In this document: positions 8,781 through 18,510 of the stretch, in pieces | Layout of the letters: the number at the start of each line of letters is the position of its first letter | Numbering within the stretch: position 1 is the first letter of the stretch | Assembly: GCA_963767835.1 (NCBI GenBank) | Contig: CAVYFY010000006.1 | Location: forward strand, 248,001-312,000 | Direction: 5' to 3' | Source: SIAQ01 sp963767835 | GTDB lineage: Bacteria > Planctomycetota > Planctomycetia > Gemmatales > Gemmataceae | Length of the DNA stretch: 64,000 nucleotides | Position numbers and translations under genes: made by a program | The notes under the pieces: generated by a model | Databases searched by the model: none | The model's input: the letters and a program-made list of their open reading frames with translations, nothing else | What the model was told of the DNA's origin: nothing

Positions 8781-11686
8781 TTACCACGCCAGTGGTTTTT
8801 GCCAGGCGTCCTTCAATTGTTGCAGCGCAAGCCAAACGATCCATTCGCCGCTTGATCCCGCGATGCGTAAACGCGGTTCCTTGACGGTCTTGCCGATCTC
8901 CACGAGCGGGACGGCATCGAGCACGCGCCGGAGCTGCTCGGCTTGTTGCGGCCGCACCTCTAGCAAGAAACGCGTCGGAGATTCGGCGAACAGGTTGACT
9001 TCACCAGAGCCTGGTCCAAGCCTGACGATATCAGCGCCAATTCCACCGGCGAATGCCATCTCAGCGATCGCCACCGCAAGGCCTCCTTCGCTCAGGTCGT
9101 GGCAGCTTCGCACCAGGCCGACCATAATCGCTTCATGAACCTGCGCAAAAATCTTGGGGGCGAGCTCAATGTCAACGCTCGGAACGCGGCCGCCGGTCTG
9201 GGTTGTAATTTGGTGAAAGAGCGATCCGCCCATATCGGCGGTGGTTGCGCCGACGAGAAACAGCAGATTGCCCGGCTCCTTCAAGTCCATGGTGACGCAG
9301 CAGCGCACGTCGGGAACCTGGCCCATGGCGCTGATGAGCAAGGTCGGCGGAATGATGATGTGCCGGAGCCCCCCCTCACCACCCTCCCCTCTCCCCCGGT
9401 GGGGCGAAGGGGGAATGGCGAATTCATTGTTGAGGCTGTCCTTTCCCGAAATGAACGGCATCATGTAAGCCAGCGCGACATCATGGCAAGCCTCGGCGGC
9501 GCGAACGAGCGAGCCGAGTACTTCGGGCCGGGTGGTGTTGCCCCAGCAAAAATTATCGAGCAGAGCAATGCGGCGCGGATCGGCGCCGACGGCAATGACA
9601 TTGCGCACCGCTTCATCGATGGCGTGAGCGGCCATTTGATAGGGATCGAGATCGCCGAGATTCGGATTGATGCCGCACCCGATCGCCAGGCCGCGCCAGG
9701 AGCCGAGCACCGGAGTGATGACGCTGGCATCGCCGGGCCCATCGTTGGCGGCGCCGACCAGCGGCTTCAGGACCGAGCCGCCTTGTACTTCGTGATCGTA
9801 TTGGCGGATGATCCATTCCTTCGAGCAGACGTTGTAATTCCCGAGGATTTTGAGCAATATTTCCCCAAAGCCCGCAGATGAGCACAGCGAATCTGCGGGG
9901 TGCAGCGCCGGCGGCGCCGTCCATGTCGCCTGCCGCACCACCGGCGGTCGCCCGTTATGGAGGAAGCCCATGTCGAGATCGGCGACCTGCTCGCCCTGAT
10001 AGCGGAGCCGTAGCTTGCCGGTCGCTTCAAAGCTGCCGATCACGGTCGCCTCGACATCTTCGCCGGCGCATAGCGATTCCAGGCGGGGCCAAAGATCGGG
10101 CGGCACCGCGAGGATCATCCGCTCCTGGGCCTCCGAAATCCAGATTTCCGTGTATGACAGCCCCTGATATTTGAGCGGCGCCTTGTCGAGATCGACCATC
10201 GCGCCAATCTTCTCGGCCATCTCGCCGACGGCGCTCGAGAACCCGCCGGCGCCGCAATCGGTGATGGCGTGATACAGGTTTTGATCGCGTGCTTGCAGAA
10301 TCACGTCAAGCAGCTTCTTCTCGGTGATGGCGTTGCCGACCTGCACCGCGCCGCCCGAGATTTTCTCGGATTCCGCGGTTAACTGGATGGACGAAAAGTC
10401 GCGCCGTGGATGCCGTCGCGCCCGGTGCGGCCACCGACGGCGACGATGAGATCGCCCGCCTGAGCCGACTTGAACGCTTTGTCCGCGGGGAGCAGGCCGA
10501 CGGTGCCACAATAGACGAGCGGATTGCCCAGATAGCGCGGATCGAAGCAGACGGCCCCGTTGATGGTCGGAATGCCCATGCGATTGCCGTAATCGCGCAC
10601 GCCGGCGACGACTCCTTTCATCACCTTCTTCGGGTGTAAGACGCCCGGTGGCAATGATTCCGGCGGCGTGTCGGGGGGGGCGAAGCAGAAGACATCTGTG
10701 TTACAGATTGGCTTGGCGCCCAGGCCGGTGCCGAGCGGATCGCGGATGACACCGCCGATGCCGGTATTGGCGCCGCCATACGGCTCGATGGCCGATGGAT
10801 GGTTGTGCGTTTCGACCTTGAAGCAGACATGATGGCGGTCATCGAACTTGACGACGCCGGCATTATCCTCGAAAACGCTCACGCACCAGTCGTCGGGGCC
10901 GAGCCGGCGGCGGATTTCCTGCGTGGCGGCGAAGATGGTTTCCTTGAGTAGATTGTCGTAGCGTTTGCCATCGCATTCGATGATCCCTTTAAGAGTCTTG
11001 TGCGAGCAGTGCTCCGACCAGGTCTGGGCGATCGATTCCAGTTCGACATCGGTCGGCTCCCGCCCGAGATCGCGAAAATGACCGCGAATTGTCTTCATCT
11101 CTTCCAGCGACAACGAGAGCTGGCCGTCCTTGCTGAGCTTCATCAAGCCGGCGTCATCGAGCTCGCGGATCGGCACGACGATACGCTCGAATTCGTACGC
11201 CGAGCCCAGGCCAAGCTGCGATTCGGAAATGCTACCGTCGATGATGCGCTCGATGGCATCGTTGCACAGGACCTTGCCGGACATGGCCGCGCGATCGTGG
11301 GGTTTGCCGGTCCAATAATAACGGCGAAAAGTCTGCGCGGAATCCAAGGGGATGCCGAGATCGCGGGCGGTCTGCATGACACTCATTGCGACCGGATCCA
11401 TGACGCCGGGTTTGAGCAATACGGTGGCGGGGCCGCTGCTGGCCAGTTCGCCGTCGGCAATCGCGCGATGGATTTCGCCCACTTCAGCAACCGGATCAAC
11501 GAGGAGCATGGCCGCGAGCTGCGCGATGTGCGCTTGGTTCAGTTCGCCTTGAAGCAGATAGCCTCGCGAGGCTTTGGCGATGGCATCGTGGCCGGCGGCC
11601 GAATGCGTCAAGAGATCGTACTCTTCAGCGACGCGGACTTTCTCGGCGTCGGGGCCTTTCGCAAAAATCTCAACTTCCCAGAGCAT
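8781..11686 (-). CDS. purL: Phosphoribosylformylglycinamidine synthase, PurS-PurL fusion, one frameshift
   Basis: This enzyme makes FGAM from FGAR, ATP and ammonia in purine synthesis. About 968 residues: a PurS-like N-terminus (residues 1-75, LWEVEIFAKGPDAEKVRV), then the PurL catalytic region with WSEHCSHKT (about 225) and the nucleotide-binding ETHNHPSAIEPYGGANTG (about 295). The frame breaks near 10394-10397, where one A is missing from the plus-strand run of four; restoring it gives GATFSSIQLTAESE. A palindromic repeat encodes about 15 extra residues between SLNNEF and IPPTLL, both conserved. The start lies within the end of tyrA (17-nt overlap) with GAGGG upstream. A separate glutaminase (PurQ) would be needed and is not in the window. 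Confidence 0.93.
9368..9414 (+). repeat. C/G-rich heptameric palindrome inside purL
   Basis: Read 7 by 7 it runs CCCCCCT, CACCACC, CTCCCCT, CTCCCCC, GGTGGGG, CGAAGGG. It is the same family as 2318-2362 and lies in frame in purL, replacing a loop between two conserved motifs without stopping translation. Confidence 0.85.
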
Positions 11687-12503
11687 CGCGCACCCTCTTG
11701 CCTTGGGTTAATAGCTGGTCGATCTGGACAACATCCTGTTTCGCGAGCGCGCGGCGGAATTGCTGCAATCGCTGTTCGAGTTGATCGAGAGCATCGAGCA
11801 AGTCTGCGTGATTGTGCTGGAAGATCGGCGTCCACAATTCGGGATCGCCGCGGGCAATGCGCGTTGTGTCCCGAAAGCCCGATGCTGTCAATTCGCGCCA
11901 ATCATCCGGCAGAATACCTGCCAGCGCCGCGGCAACCAGGTGCGGCAAATGGCTCGTGAGCGCCAGAGTCCGATCGTGGTCCGCCGGCGTCATCAGCCGC
12001 ACACACGCCCCCAGCGATTCCCAAAAGGAACGAATGGCGGCGACTACGTCCGGCGGCGTCCGCTCAGTCGGCGTCAGCACCGTCCAGCGATTGACGAACA
12101 AGTCCGCCGACGCGTGCTCGGCCCCCTTTTTCTCCGAGCCGGCAAGCGGATGAGAACCGACAAAACGCAACCACACACCATCCACAGCCTCAACGATCGC
12201 CTGTTTCGTGCTGCCCGCGTCGGTGAAAATCGCGGTCCTCTGAGCGCAGGTCGCCGCCTCCGCAATTAGCCAGGCGACGCGATCGACCGGAGTGCAAAAA
12301 ACCACAAGATCGGCGTCGCACACCGCCGCCGCAATATCGCGCGTGGCCTCGTCAATGGCGCCAAGCCGCTGTGCTTGTTCTAGCCCGGCCGGATCACGGC
12401 CGACGCCAATGATGCGCTGGGCCAAGCCGCGTTTTTTCACGGCCAGGCCGATGGCGCCGCCGATCAAGCCGACGCCGACAATCACGAGGGTGTTGAACCG
12501 CAT
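11670..12503 (-). CDS. tyrA: Prephenate dehydrogenase TyrA
   Basis: About 277 residues from the ATG at 12503; a longer start at 12530 adds nine residues and neither has a strong ribosome site. The N-terminus is a Rossmann NAD(P) site (LVIVGVGLIGGAIGLAV), followed by a CTPVD loop, the conserved GSHPLAGSEKKGAE segment that contacts prephenate, and an all-helical dimer domain with TSHLPHLVAAAL and GFRDTTRIARGDPELW. It oxidatively decarboxylates prephenate to 4-hydroxyphenylpyruvate on the way to tyrosine. No chorismate mutase or ACT domain is seen, so this is the minimal form. It overlaps purL by 17 nt, so the two are co-translated. Confidence 0.92.
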   Translation of the reverse strand: MRFNTLVIVGVGLIGGAIGLAVKKRGLAQRIIGVGRDPAGLEQAQRLGAIDEATRDIAAAVCDADLVVFCTPVDRVAWLIAEAATCAQRTAIFTDAGSTKQAIVEAVDGVWLRFVGSHPLAGSEKKGAEHASADLFVNRWTVLTPTERTPPDVVAAIRSFWESLGACVRLMTPADHDRTLALTSHLPHLVAAALAGILPDDWRELTASGFRDTTRIARGDPELWTPIFQHNHADLLDALDQLEQRLQQFRRALAKQDVVQIDQLLTQGKRVRDALGS

Positions 12504-12538
12504 GAGGATTTTATAAGGAACGGCGTGCATTCGTTTAG

Positions 12539-12563
12539 GCCCGCCTCGAAGAAGCAGGCGGGC
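12539..12563. repeat. Hairpin between the zinc-ribbon gene and tyrA
   Basis: GCCCGCCT (12539-12546) and AGGCGGGC (12556-12563) are perfect complements with a 9-nt loop. It lies between the stop of the 12570 gene and tyrA. There is no T-run on either side, so it is a transcript hairpin of unclear effect rather than a confirmed terminator. Confidence 0.55.
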
Positions 12564-12569
12564 GCGTCG

Positions 12570-13169
12570 TCAATTGTGCCAGAGATTGAGCACGATCAGG
12601 CCGATTGCCAGGCCGATATGCAATCCTGAAGCGATCAGGCCGCTCAGCGCCACGATGCGATGATCGCCGCGCAAACGCAGCGCCGACGCGGCAAGGCCGA
12701 GCGCAAACGTCGCCAGCGCTAAACTCCCCAGAAACAGCGCGTAGGTGAAGAATTTGTAAATCGGGCTTACCGAGCCTTGATAAAAGGTGGAGAACGGCAA
12801 CAGGGTCAGAAGCAGGAATGCCCAGCCGAAGATGCACACAACGACGGCGACCCACGCTTGCTTGGTCTGCAGCTGGGCTTCTTGTGGGCTTGGCTCGTCT
12901 TCAAGCAGCGACCAATCGACGCACCGCGGGCAGACGACTTCCTGATGCCAGCGCGTCCGGCATGATTTGCAGACCGGCGCGTCGCATCGGCTGCACTTCG
13001 CTACCGTCGGCGCATCGGGGTGCTGGGCGCATTTGCCGTAGTCCTTTTCCGGATCCGTCTTTTTCTTGGAGGGATCCTCGTAGAGCGGCATCTTGCACTT
13101 CGGACAGCGCGCACCGATCTTCTCCGGCGGCTGGCGAAAAACTCGATAGCAGAAGGGACATTCGATCAT
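12570..13169 (-). CDS. Zinc-ribbon / B-box-like membrane protein
   Basis: 199 residues. A first CxxC…CxxC ribbon (MIECPFCYRVF, ARCPKCKMPL) is followed by a B-box-like cluster (KCAQHPDAPTVAKCSRCDAPVCKSC then CPRC). The second half holds three or four membrane segments (for example WVAVVVCIFGWAFLLLTLLP). Such proteins are frequent in planctomycetes and are thought to be membrane-bound adaptors; no reaction is known. It is the last of three similar minus-strand genes (14031, 13254, 12570), all pairing Cys-rich N-terminal ribbons with membrane spans. Confidence 0.7.
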   Translation of the reverse strand: MIECPFCYRVFRQPPEKIGARCPKCKMPLYEDPSKKKTDPEKDYGKCAQHPDAPTVAKCSRCDAPVCKSCRTRWHQEVVCPRCVDWSLLEDEPSPQEAQLQTKQAWVAVVVCIFGWAFLLLTLLPFSTFYQGSVSPIYKFFTYALFLGSLALATFALGLAASALRLRGDHRIVALSGLIASGLHIGLAIGLIVLNLWHN

Positions 13170-13253
13170 GGTTAGGGATTAGGGGTTAGGGTTCAGGGGC
13201 TAGGGGCCTTGGCTCCAGGGTTAGACCTTTTGGGACTAGCCCTACCCTAACCA
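13170..13253. repeat. Heptameric TTAGG-type element
   Basis: The left part reads GGTTAGG, GATTAGG, GGTTAGG, GTTCAGG, GGCTAGG in consecutive 7-nt steps. The right end (CCCTACCCTAACC) is complementary to the left end. It fills the whole gap between two zinc-ribbon genes and abuts the start codon of the 12570-13169 gene. Confidence 0.7.
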
Positions 13254-14015
13254 CTAGGAGGCTAATCGCGCCACAAACTGAATCATCAGCACCGTCAAGA
13301 CGCAGGTCAAACTCGCCGTAGCGACGCCGGTGATCGCCACCCATTGGCCGCCGCCCTTGTTCTCCGTTTCCGCTTCGCGCAGGGCCCAAACGCCCAGCCC
13401 GATCGACAATAGCTGCAATAATAGCGAAATCCAGCACAGGATGCGCATCGGCTCGCCGCGCTGCGCCAGGAGCAAGCACATCATCAACGGACCGACGATC
13501 AACGAGATCACCACACTGGCCGTGGCAAGTGAGGACGCAGTCGGCGGCAACTCCTGCCGGCGCGCCCGAAAGTTCTTGCACGGCCCGCACAAGCTTGCCC
13601 CCTGGAACTTCACCAGGCAATCCGCGCAGAAATTTTCCCCACAGTCCGCGCACGCCTGAGCCTGCGGCCGACGCTGGTGATTGAAGCAGAATTCGGGATC
13701 GCGCTTCTCGCCGCGGCTGCGCCGATAGGGGCGCTCTTCATCGAGCGGCGGCGGATCAAGCGGATAACTGCTCGGCTTCGACTTGGGCGGAACCGAAGAG
13801 CCCGGCGTGCTCGGCGACGCCACCGGATCGAACTGAATGGGCGCCAGATCGGGCACTTTCGGCGCCTCCACGACCACCGGCGCCGCGGCAGGCGCCGCGG
13901 TGCTTTCCCAAGGCACGGTGTTGCCGTGCCCGCAATCGCAAAACACCATCGTTCCTAGGGAGCCGTCCGTTCGGCCGTGCGTCTTGCCGCATTTCTTGCA
14001 GTTAAACCAGATCAT
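13254..14015 (-). CDS. Zinc-ribbon / B-box-like membrane protein
   Basis: 253 residues. The N-terminal ribbon has CKKCGK and CDCGHG. A Pro/Ala-rich linker (about 40-110) follows, then a B-box-like cluster (FCFNHQRRPQAQACADCGENFCADC…CGPC) and three membrane segments at the C-terminus (SVVISLIVGPLMMCLLLA, ILCWISLLLQLLSIGLGVWA, GVATASLTCVLTVLMIQF). The overall plan matches its neighbour at 12570. Function unknown; perhaps a membrane-anchored protein-interaction module. The cytoplasmic side would hold the metal-binding part. Confidence 0.7.
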   Translation of the reverse strand: MIWFNCKKCGKTHGRTDGSLGTMVFCDCGHGNTVPWESTAAPAAAPVVVEAPKVPDLAPIQFDPVASPSTPGSSVPPKSKPSSYPLDPPPLDEERPYRRSRGEKRDPEFCFNHQRRPQAQACADCGENFCADCLVKFQGASLCGPCKNFRARRQELPPTASSLATASVVISLIVGPLMMCLLLAQRGEPMRILCWISLLLQLLSIGLGVWALREAETENKGGGQWVAITGVATASLTCVLTVLMIQFVARLAS

Positions 14016-14030
14016 GGTGGATAGCCTTCG

Positions 14031-14969
14031 TCACAGACCGGCCTGGGATCGGAATCCAGTGAACGCCTCACGGAATTGGTCCACGACGCGCTCAAAGCGG
14101 CTGGCGCGCGCACAACCAACAAAGTAATTCACCTTCAATGGATTCCTGTCTGCCTTGTAGAGAATCAAAAAGCGGCGGTCGAAGCCGCCCAGCCGCAAAT
14201 CGACGGTAAGCTCGCGGACATCGCCAACTTTTTTCGGGGAGACCATGGTCGCATCGGGCGCCTCTCTGCCATTAAGCCGGCCGAGCAGGTTGACGAGTTC
14301 GGATTTGCGCAGCCGGGCCAGCATCTTTGCTTGGGTGGCATCCTCATCGTCATTAATGTCGTGGTCAAAGTGTTGACAGGCCATGTACGCATCCGCGGAC
14401 ACATTCACTGCGATGAGATCGTCGGCCGGCACATTGGAATTGTTCTGCGCCTGGGGCTGAAATAATCCCCAGCGGCCGGCGCTTGGCCGCTTGATGGCGT
14501 AATCCCCGCCCGGGCTCTCAAGCACCCCGCGGTCGCTGTAGGTGGTGCGGCCCAGAAACGCCAACGCCAGCTCACGGTAGATTCCGTCCAGACCGAGCGG
14601 CGTTATCAGGATCACCAGCGTGGCGACGATGCCGACCCCGCCCACGATGATTCCGGCGCGGGCCAGCGTGAGGCCTTCGAGCCTCTTTGATCGCTTGATG
14701 GCTCGCATCGCGAAATAGCCGATGGCGATGGCGGCAAGTGAGCCGATGAACGTGAACATGCCAACAAGCGCGACCGCCAGGCTCATCACCGCCAGCCCGC
14801 TGGTGCGGCGATTGTCGGGCAAATCGAGCGGCGGCGGTTTCGGCGGCGCCTTCGTCGGCAACGGCCGCTGGCAGTCCGGGCAGGGAATCTCCTTGCCCAG
14901 AAACTTCTCGTCGATCTCCAGGTGCGAGCCGCATTCACACGTGACGGATATCGGCATACCCACGTCCAC
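14031..14969 (-). CDS. Zinc-ribbon, DUF4190-like membrane protein
   Basis: 312 residues. A short ribbon (CECGSH…CPDCQRP) precedes two or three membrane segments in a DUF4190-like region (AVMSLAVALVGMFTFIGSL, AIAIGYFAMRAIKRS, AGIIVGGVGIVATLVILIT). The remaining 180 residues are soluble and probably periplasmic, with no recognised domain. GTG 14969 starts the longest form; ATG 14957 is four codons later. It lies 15 nt upstream of the 13254 gene and probably forms one transcript with it. Confidence 0.68.
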   Translation of the reverse strand: MDVGMPISVTCECGSHLEIDEKFLGKEIPCPDCQRPLPTKAPPKPPPLDLPDNRRTSGLAVMSLAVALVGMFTFIGSLAAIAIGYFAMRAIKRSKRLEGLTLARAGIIVGGVGIVATLVILITPLGLDGIYRELALAFLGRTTYSDRGVLESPGGDYAIKRPSAGRWGLFQPQAQNNSNVPADDLIAVNVSADAYMACQHFDHDINDDEDATQAKMLARLRKSELVNLLGRLNGREAPDATMVSPKKVGDVRELTVDLRLGGFDRRFLILYKADRNPLKVNYFVGCARASRFERVVDQFREAFTGFRSQAGL

Positions 14970-15257
14970 CCTTCGGGCCGCATTGCTTCAGCCGGTATTA
15001 TTGTAACCAGAAATGTTCGCTTTACCACCCCGCAGCGCACCTAATTCGCGGGTGTGTGACCAAGTTTTCTTCGAGGACGACGCTCGTGCCGAACGGGCAA
15101 GCCGCCGGCATGAAACGAATTTTCGCGCTGGAACTTCTTTGCAGATCAGAGAGTTATGTCGATGCGTTTCACACCGACAACCACACCCCTCTTGCTGAAA
15201 CGAATCGGGGCCATGTCCGGCGCCCGAGATTTTTGGCTGCACCTACATGAACCCGCA

Positions 15258-17177
15258 TCACGCTCCCATCGGCTTCGGCTTAATCCCGGTCGTCGGTGCC
15301 GGCGGCAAAGGCGGCGTCTCCACCTTCGAGAGCGGCCGAAAACTCTGCCAGTGCTCCAGCGGCATCAATCCCAACCCTGCGATACCCAGGAAGATGAAAT
15401 CGATCAACACCATGCCCAGCATCGCCGATCCCTTGGCGCCGCCATAAGCGTGCAGCCCGATGCCGAGAAAGTTGGTGCCGAACCACGACCAACCGGTGAC
15501 GATGATGCCGAGCACGGACAAAACAGCGATGCCTCGTTGCTTGACCATGCCCCCCCAGCGTGCGTGCAGGATCAGCGCGACCCAGATGACGATCAAAAGA
15601 GCGCCGTTTTCCTTCGGGTCCCAGCCCCAGAATCGGCCCCAGGAATAGTCCGCCCACAGTCCCCCCAGCACAGTGCCCACGAAGCTGAGGAACATGCCAG
15701 CGCACAACACGCCATAGGTCATGCGCGTGAGATTGGCGGCATTCTCGCCGCGCAGCTTGTCGGTAAAGACGCCGAGAACGATATACGTGATCCCCATGAA
15801 GCCGGCGACAAATACCGTCGTGTAGCCGAGCGTCACGCACGTGACGTGGGTCGCCAGCCAGAAATTAGTGTCGAGGACGGCCTGCATCATGGTCATGGTG
15901 TCGCCGTCGAGGCTGAGCAAGTGGGCGATAACCAACGTCAGGAAGCCGAGCGCGGCCCCGACGACCGTGGCGATGCCGTTCTTGTAAAGGCATTCGACGA
16001 GGATGCAAATCCCGATGCAGCCCGCGCCGATGAACACGGCGGACGAATACAGGTTGGTGACGAAGACGAAATAGCGGTCTTGCAAATACATGCGCATGAT
16101 CAGGCCGCCCACGTGAAAGCCGAAGGTGACAATCATGGCGGCGAGGGCGGCGCGGCGCATCGGCATCGCCCAACGGCTGCCGGTGGCAACCCATGACAGG
16201 GCTCCGAGCAAGGCGATGCCGATGTAAATCTCCAGGCAGCGGTAGAACGGCGCGACTTCGTTGAAGAAAATCTCGGTGTCGATCTTCCGCGTCCATTGCG
16301 GATAGGTTTTGCTCATGTAGGCAAGATGATCGTCCAACAGTTCGTTGAATTTCCGCTGACGCTCCGGATCAGGCCCCGCACTGTAAAGGGCCAGCAATTG
16401 CAAATACGACTGCACCACCCTCGCATCGACATTAGCGTCAAGGCCTCCGGTTTGCTCAATTTCACGGATGCATTCCCCTAAGGAGGTCCATCTGTCGGTG
16501 CCGTTGACGTCGGGGATTACCAGCGGCGCCCCATGAGAAGAGATGCCTATGAAGAGCCGCAGGTGTTGGGCCAACTCCACGATCTTGGCATCGCGGGCAT
16601 CGTAGCTCTTGGGGTCCTTGCCGGGGATGTTGTGCTCCTCATCGCCTGCCAGCCGGTTCGCCTCCTCGTTCAGGCGAAAAACGCCGGGCCGGAGTTCGTC
16701 GGCCGAATAGCGCAGACCTTCGCGCATCTTGAGGCCGAGCATGTCGAGCACCTTGTCGTTCTCGATGCGGAAGATTTTGAACCGCATCCCACCCATGTTG
16801 TTGTTGCCAAAAAGCCGAGCCAGGATCCCGTTCTCGGTCATCGGCATCGTGGCTGTGTCGAGAAACCACTTGGTCGCTGGATAGGTTTGCTTGGTTTCCG
16901 GATCGTAGAATTGCTGCCGAGAGGTGATAACCATGAGGTCCATGCGCGCCGCGGTGTCGAGCGGCTTGCAGCGGCCCTGGTCCATCACCGGGAGCCGGCC
17001 GAAATCGCGATAATGGAAATCGTTGGGATTGTCCCCGTGCGGCATGACGAGGAAGACGCCGAAATACAACAGCGCAGTTCCCGCGCCGATCCACGCCGGA
17101 TAGTGACAAAAAAGCCCGCCCAGCGCGGCAAAGATTCCACCGGCGCTTCCGGCCGATGCCTGTGGATTCTGGTTCAT
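15258..17177 (-). CDS. ccsA: Cytochrome c biogenesis protein CcsA/ResC-like
   Basis: 639 residues. The C-terminal half is the CcsA/CcmC haem-handling domain with about eight membrane segments and a tryptophan-rich motif (WADYSWGRFWGWDPKENGAL, about residues 509-528), the haem-binding signature of the family. The N-terminal 300 residues hold a first membrane segment and a large extracytoplasmic region, longer than in most ResC proteins. With ResB it forms the system II complex that moves haem across the membrane and attaches it to CxxCH motifs of cytochromes c. Its ATG overlaps the resB stop (ATGA), so the two are coupled. Confidence 0.92.
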   Translation of the reverse strand: MNQNPQASAGSAGGIFAALGGLFCHYPAWIGAGTALLYFGVFLVMPHGDNPNDFHYRDFGRLPVMDQGRCKPLDTAARMDLMVITSRQQFYDPETKQTYPATKWFLDTATMPMTENGILARLFGNNNMGGMRFKIFRIENDKVLDMLGLKMREGLRYSADELRPGVFRLNEEANRLAGDEEHNIPGKDPKSYDARDAKIVELAQHLRLFIGISSHGAPLVIPDVNGTDRWTSLGECIREIEQTGGLDANVDARVVQSYLQLLALYSAGPDPERQRKFNELLDDHLAYMSKTYPQWTRKIDTEIFFNEVAPFYRCLEIYIGIALLGALSWVATGSRWAMPMRRAALAAMIVTFGFHVGGLIMRMYLQDRYFVFVTNLYSSAVFIGAGCIGICILVECLYKNGIATVVGAALGFLTLVIAHLLSLDGDTMTMMQAVLDTNFWLATHVTCVTLGYTTVFVAGFMGITYIVLGVFTDKLRGENAANLTRMTYGVLCAGMFLSFVGTVLGGLWADYSWGRFWGWDPKENGALLIVIWVALILHARWGGMVKQRGIAVLSVLGIIVTGWSWFGTNFLGIGLHAYGGAKGSAMLGMVLIDFIFLGIAGLGLMPLEHWQSFRPLSKVETPPLPPAPTTGIKPKPMGA

Positions 17178-18499
17178 CGCATGACTCTCCTATCGACGAA
17201 TTTGAACAGGGTGATGCCGAAGTGATAGAGCATGCCGACGCCGACCAAGAAGCAAGAGAGGTACGGCATCGACCAGCCCGGATTGTGCACCACTTGCAGG
17301 ATGGTGCCGTCCACTTTTTTCGTGAGCTGATCCGTGGACCAGCCTTGCTGATAGAAGGTTTCGCCCTTATAGGAGAAGGGGTGGTTCATGTAAATCTCTT
17401 CCTTGCGATCGGCAATCCCCGCCGCATTATCGGTGAGGCGAATGGTAGCTGTGGAAATCCTTCGGCGTGTTCGTGCCGGTGAACTTGTCGTACTTGAAAT
17501 CATCCAGATGAATGTTGAAATCGCGCTGGGTTTGCTTGAAACGCAAGAAAAGCTGATATTGGGTCTCTCCCTTGGTCCCGGCGATGGCGATCCACTGAGG
17601 CTGATCGAACCAGGGTGAGAACAGCCACGTGCCGAGATCCTTACCGTCGCGGCCTTTGAGCTTGGCGTACATGGCCGGGTATTCGACCTTCTGATTGGTG
17701 GAAACTCCGGCCACTTCCTTGAGTTCGCGCGCGACCAAATAGCGTGCTTGCCCTTTGGCGTTTGGCGGCACTTCGTTGGGCTTCGGGTCGTCCACCGTCG
17801 AATTGGACATGTAACGCGTCACCTCGACAATGAACGGCAAGCTCTCATCGTCGATCACCGCGCCGGGCTGCAATAAACGCTGCGGCACCGTCACGACTTC
17901 ATCGCTGGCGGCATCCATCGTCTTCACCACGGCAAACTCCGCGCTGCTGGTGTGCGACACGGAGTTGACCGTGCGGCCGATCTTGATAATCATGCTCCCT
18001 TCGACCGCATACAGGTGGGTGATGACCTCGCTGACCAGCATGACGATGATGCCGACGTGGATCAGGATAATGCCGCCACGGTTCCAGGCCAGCTTGAAGC
18101 GGATGGCATGGGCGGCGAGCAGGTTCGCCATCATGACGGCGCCGATCAGCAACCCACCGGGGAAAATGATGGTCGGGCCACTGCGGTCGATGCAGTTGAA
18201 GAGGATGACGCGCAACGGAACCGACGCGACGAAGCTGCGGAAGAAATTGCGCTGCACGTTCCAGACGCTCTGATCGGCCTGGGCGAGCGTGCCCCAGAAA
18301 ACGATCAGCATGGCCAGCGCGAACAGGCCGACGGTGATGCGCAGATCGGCCACGATTTCCAGGATGCGGACGAGCGTGGATTTCGTGCGGGGCGAGGCGG
18401 CCGTTTGCGCGGCGTGAACCCCGTTCGCCGTGCCGTTGCGCTAGCGTTAGGCGGCGGCCCGGTCTGCACGGCGGTCGAGGGCTTGGTGGCTTGTTCCAT
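17174..18499 (-). CDS. resB: Cytochrome c biogenesis protein ResB, two frameshifts
   Basis: About 441 residues, partner of CcsA in system II. ATG 18499 has AAGGA about 8 nt upstream. One base appears missing near 18435 (an A run on the coding strand); restoring it leads into TKSTLVRILEIVADLRITVG and the first membrane helices. A large extracytoplasmic domain follows, then an extra base near 17447 breaks the frame before TIRLTDNAAGI and the C-terminal part (FSYKGETFYQQGW, then a last membrane segment ending VDRRVMR). Both joins restore ResB-like sequence, so sequencing error is likely. It ends in an ATGA overlap with ccsA and starts 11 nt after the lipoprotein gene. Confidence 0.88.
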
Positions 18500-18510
18500 G
18501 GCATTTTTCC

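Noticed and set aside
13170..13205. Telomere-like TTAGGG repeats
   Set aside because: Only a few degenerate units in a short intergenic gap, matching the other heptameric elements; no chromosome end is implied.
15156..16196. A 346-codon plus-strand frame opposite ccsA
   Set aside because: It overlaps the conserved ccsA haem domain, and its translation is His/Asp/Arg-rich low-complexity typical of a shadow frame.
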